From NCBI GenBank assembly GCA_030770535.1, contig JASVEC010000181.1:1-35216 (forward strand): DNA of 35,216 nucleotides, written 5' to 3'. The notes below the pieces were generated by a model. The model ran no database searches. It was not told where the DNA came from and saw only the letters and a list, made by a program, of their open reading frames with translations. This stretch comes from Batkoa obscura (taxonomy: Eukaryota; Entomophthoromycota; Entomophthoromycetes; Entomophthorales; Batkoaceae). The position numbers and the translations under genes were made by a program. The first letter of the stretch is position 1; each line of letters starts with the position of its first letter. Below are positions 34,253 to 35,216 of the stretch, one piece after another.

Positions 34253-35202
34253 ATGAAAGAGATTACGACCAAAGAGAATACGAGCAATTTTTTTGATTAT
34301 TTAATTCAACCCAATTTACTATCCCAAGAAGTAGGCTTATCAAATAATTACACGAATTTCTAAACTTTAATAAGATTAGTAAATTAGAAACCATAGAAGC
34401 TAAAAGGATATTTGCAAATAAATGGCTGCCTTCATTTCTGAACGAAAGAGTACTTACTACTTTAATATTAAAACCAGTTGAAAGTATTCATTTTTATAAT
34501 ACTGGATTGCCTGCATTTGCTTCTGTTTATGCAGTTACCGCACGTCAAAAATTACTGTTAAAGTTTGGGGCGATGGTATTTAGCTAGTTTGTATAAATGT
34601 ATAAATCTAATAATTAAAGTTAATTGATTGTGCCAATTTGAGTTTAAAAGAAATTGGAAAAATATCTTTAGAAATGCAAAGAGCGGTATTAATTGCTAGT
34701 TTATCTTTATCATAGTAATTATTATATTATAGAATTTAAAGTCAAACTAATGATTACTAGCAATGATCTTGATAATATTGATTCTGCGAATAATCAATCG
34801 AAAGAATTATTATTTCAAAACAAACCGGATTATTTAAAACCCATCTATTTATATCAACAATGGGTTTTAAGATGTGTTTATAAAAATAAATTTAAGTTGT
34901 TAAATATGTTGGGTGACGCTACCAAATTTTTTGACTATTTTTATGATCAACTTATTGTCAATTATGGCACTTCTAAACAAAATATGCCATCAGATACATG
35001 GTTTTCTATTGTTTATGATTTAATTGAATTTGCTTTTCTTAAAAATGATTATAATAAAGTACGTGAATTGGGTCAAATGTGTGTGGATAGGAAAAATGAA
35101 ACTGAAGAGATTAGGTAAAACTTTACCGAAGATCTGATATATAATTTAAACTTTATAGTAAGAGATAGACTGGCAAAGAGTAGAAGTTATTGGAATTTGT
35201 AA
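34253..35202 (+). CDS. Five-exon gene of unknown function
   Basis: Reading with short introns gives one clean protein of 255 residues. Exons are 34253-34330, 34375-34575, 34620-34714, 34761-35114 and 35163-35202. The introns are 44, 44, 46 and 48 bases, GT-AG, and the first three have CTAAY-like branch sites before the 3' AG. The exon total of 768 bases keeps the frame. The protein starts MKEITTKENTSNFFDYLIQ, has the distinctive WLPSFLNERVLTTLIL and TGLPAFASVYAVTARQKLLL, then a helix-rich part (SLKEIGKISLEMQRAVLIAS) and ends RDRLAKSRSYWNL. Composition is helical and polar with several aromatic residues and no membrane segment, which suggests a repeat-helix or scaffold protein. I do not recognise a family. 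The longest exon alone is open from 34693, but its earlier codons belong to the intron. Confidence 0.6.
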
Positions 35203-35216
35203 TTCAAGTAGAAAAA

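Overview
The window reads as nuclear DNA of a very AT-rich fungus, most likely an early-diverging lineage. The evidence is compact GT-AG introns of about 44-62 bases in every multi-exon gene, a cytoplasmic dynein heavy chain, fungal-type nucleolar genes (Bud23, Puf6, a Nop13-like protein), a tRNA-Arg with the G1-U72 pair also seen in the yeast isoacceptor, and asparagine/lysine/isoleucine-rich proteins. I cannot name a genus. All calls come from reading the sequence and from family knowledge; no database was searched.

Layout. Positions 1-6190 (minus) hold the first ~2,000 residues of cytoplasmic dynein heavy chain, which leaves the window at AAA1. From 6191 to 16264 there is no confident host gene. 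This stretch is a graveyard of repeats centred on a 6.1-kb block (8807-14929) whose two ends are 307-base inverted arms identical at every base. Inside the block lie a 2.4-kb DNA transposon (10291-12707) with terminal inverted repeats, a clean AAAT target duplication and a decayed DDE-type transposase, a large inverted fragment of a related element (13855-14378), fold-back repeats, and three copies of a ~98-base MITE. Two more MITE copies lie at 27.7 and 28.2 kb. Four of the five MITEs have exact 4-base A/T target duplications, and their ends resemble those of the 2.4-kb transposon.

From 16.2 kb on the window is gene-rich: a small membrane-tail protein (16265-16501, minus); EMC1 of the ER membrane complex (17255-20456, minus, eight exons), divergent from BUD23 (20654-21752, plus, six exons); a four-repeat RPEL protein (22145-22816); a multi-pass membrane/coiled-coil protein (to 25002); PUF6 (25227-27480, eight exons); a MITE-flanked decayed interval; an S4/RluA pseudouridine synthase with a presequence-like start (29816-31226, six exons), convergent with a two-RRM Nop13-like protein (31350-32534, minus); tRNA-Arg(UCU) (32802-32874, minus); and a five-exon gene of unknown function (34253-35202).

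Functionally, Bud23, Puf6 and the Nop13-like protein all belong to ribosome assembly and the RluA enzyme to RNA modification, but this is loose clustering and not an operon. The exon structures of EMC1, BUD23, the RPEL gene, PUF6, the pseudouridine synthase, the Nop13-like gene and the 34-kb gene each add up to an exact multiple of three, which supports the splice sites given. The only host gene that loses frame is dynein, in the last ~65 bases at the left edge.
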